NCBI GenBank assembly: GCA_003255065.1
Contig: QAOA01001436.1
Span: 644,711-708,710 of the forward strand
DNA length: 64,000 nt
Source of the DNA: Cercis canadensis
Lineage: Eukaryota; Streptophyta; Magnoliopsida; Fabales; Fabaceae
Reading direction: 5' to 3'
The notes beneath the pieces are model-generated. The model did not search any database. It was not told the DNA's origin and was given only the letters and a program-made list of their open reading frames with translations. This document shows positions 62,611-64,000 of this stretch, piece by piece. The first letter of the stretch is position 1; each line of letters opens with the position of its first letter. Position numbers and translations under genes: made by a program.

Positions 62611-64000
62611 AAGTTTATTTTTAAGTGATATTAAGGGCGCATTCCTCACATTAGTCTAATACATTTTTTATGTTCCTCTAAAATACATGAACTTATTTGG
62701 CACTTGCCACGTCAGTGGTGAATCTTAGACATAGAGGAAGAAAAAGGTTAAATTGCAGACTTGGAAAGTTTAGTGCACTCACACCTCACCCTTGCAACAT
62801 ACATTTAATAACCAAAGATGGTTGGTTCATACGAATTTTTAATGGAAAAATAATTAGAGAGGTGTAAGTGGATATAAGAAGATGAAGTATGCAAAACTGC
62901 AAACGAAGCAAATAAAGTTGGTTGAGGTATAAGAATTTCTGAAACTTACGAGCTTTTTTAGCTTAGTTTGAAAGATCTTAATTTGTCATATTTGGGAGAA
63001 ATTAATAGCGAATGCGATGATTCTACTGTTGAATACAGAAGGTTTGGATTTTTTGCAGTCTGAAAGAGTTCTAGATCCAGAACAATATGTTGTACTGTAG
63101 TGCAGGGCAATGAGGGATCAATGAAACCATTATAAACAGATTGTATAGTGTTTCTAGTTTGGTGTTGATTTCTTTCGTACATACTACGTACATATATGGC
63201 ACTTTTCAGGCAGGCTGTTTTTGCTGTCGTTTAGTTCTCTTGATTAAATATAAATTTTATCTTTTTCTGTAAGAAAAAAACTGCAAATAAAGCATGCATT
63301 TATCATAAATAAAGTATGAGGTAAATAAGGTAAGCAGCGAATATAAGTAAAATCGAATGGAAATTTTCATCCCGTTTCCCCCTTATTTTCATAGGTACAA
63401 AAAGAAGAGAAGAAACTAGCTGAAGTACAAAAACTGCTTTGACTGCTTCCACGTTATGTTTATTAATCTTTTAATCTTAATCATTATAACTTTCAACATA
63501 GATATTTTATCTTAAAAATGTTTACTATATAATTAATTTGATTCCTTCCACTGTGTCGTGTGAGCGACTTTGATTTTTTTCGCCCCTTATCCACATTGCT
63601 ACAGTTAAGGATCATGATAATAAGAGTTTTGAAGCTGTCATACATATTGTCAAAGATCAATATTCTGTATAGGTGTATAATTTGAGTGATCAAGTTATCA
63701 TATATTACAAATACCAAATTTTTATTCTTCCACTTTCATTATTCTCCTTTTTGTGCTTACCAAAGACACCATAATTTTATCCTAATTACTCGTTTAAAAT
63801 TATAAAAAAAAAGTCATGAAAGCTTTGCACTCTTGAGAAGAGGTCTCTAAAAAACAGAAGAAAACCTAAAATTTCAGTAATGAACATTGATAAATATGCT
63901 CTAGAAACAAACTACTGAATTCTTAATATTATTTACACAGAGGGTAATGAATGATAAAAGGAGCAGTATACCGAAACTATTCCACTAAACCATCCAGGTC
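62611..64000. other. intergenic DNA to the window end
   Basis: AT-rich; frames of about 74 codons at 62958-63182 and 63493-63717 have no family resemblance. No gene is recognised. Confidence 0.55.

Overview
This is a stretch of AT-rich plant nuclear DNA from a eudicot. Genes are spliced with GT...AG introns, intergenic DNA is full of small inverted-repeat transposons and poly-A/poly-T runs, and the protein families are plant-specific. The protein sequences resemble those I remember from Citrus or close Sapindales, but the species call is inference. I see no bacterial, organellar or viral gene content.

Eight protein-coding genes can be supported, five of them as multi-exon models rebuilt by hand. 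From left to right they are: (1) a C2H2 zinc-finger repressor of the ZAT type on the minus strand, broken in this assembly by a duplicated segment; (2) a seven-exon WAT1-related/EamA transporter (minus, 358 aa); (3) an intronless PLS-class PPR protein (plus, 603 aa); (4) a small NFD6-like mitochondrial protein (minus, two coding exons, 104 aa); (5) an intronless GPI-anchored matrix metalloproteinase (minus, 358 aa); (6) a nine-exon plant O-fucosyltransferase (plus, 550 aa); (7) a 14-exon Agenet-domain nuclear protein of the G2484-1 type (minus, 2198 aa); (8) an 11-exon MIP1-leucine-zipper plus DUF547 protein (minus, 602 aa). In every rebuilt model the summed coding exons are a multiple of three and the junction codons restore conserved residues. 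The genes do not form a pathway. Their grouping looks like ancestral gene order: several have, from memory, counterparts close together on Arabidopsis At5g47 and At4g17.

The gene-poor parts (about 3.6-13.5 kb, 26-33 kb, 51-53.7 kb and 60-64 kb) hold non-autonomous DNA transposons: an element with purine-rich ends at 4.3-5.1 kb, a 544-bp fold-back element at 7.1-7.7 kb, an AT-rich fold-back at 8.5-9.0 kb, a short MITE with a clear 12-bp target duplication at 9.4-9.6 kb and a hAT-like MITE at 62.0-62.6 kb. They also hold two copies of one poly-A-tailed retroposon (8.1 kb minus, 52.9 kb plus).

An important technical point: five isolated single N bases (2883, 11056, 18331, 29713, 60857) each sit exactly between two near-identical direct copies of 72-307 bp. 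These are almost certainly unmerged contig ends, not biological tandem duplications. One breaks the zinc-finger gene and another duplicates the 5' end of the PPR gene. I found no evidence of a new biological system; the most interesting items are the transposon structures, the syntenic block and a cluster of tiny upstream ORFs before the O-fucosyltransferase.
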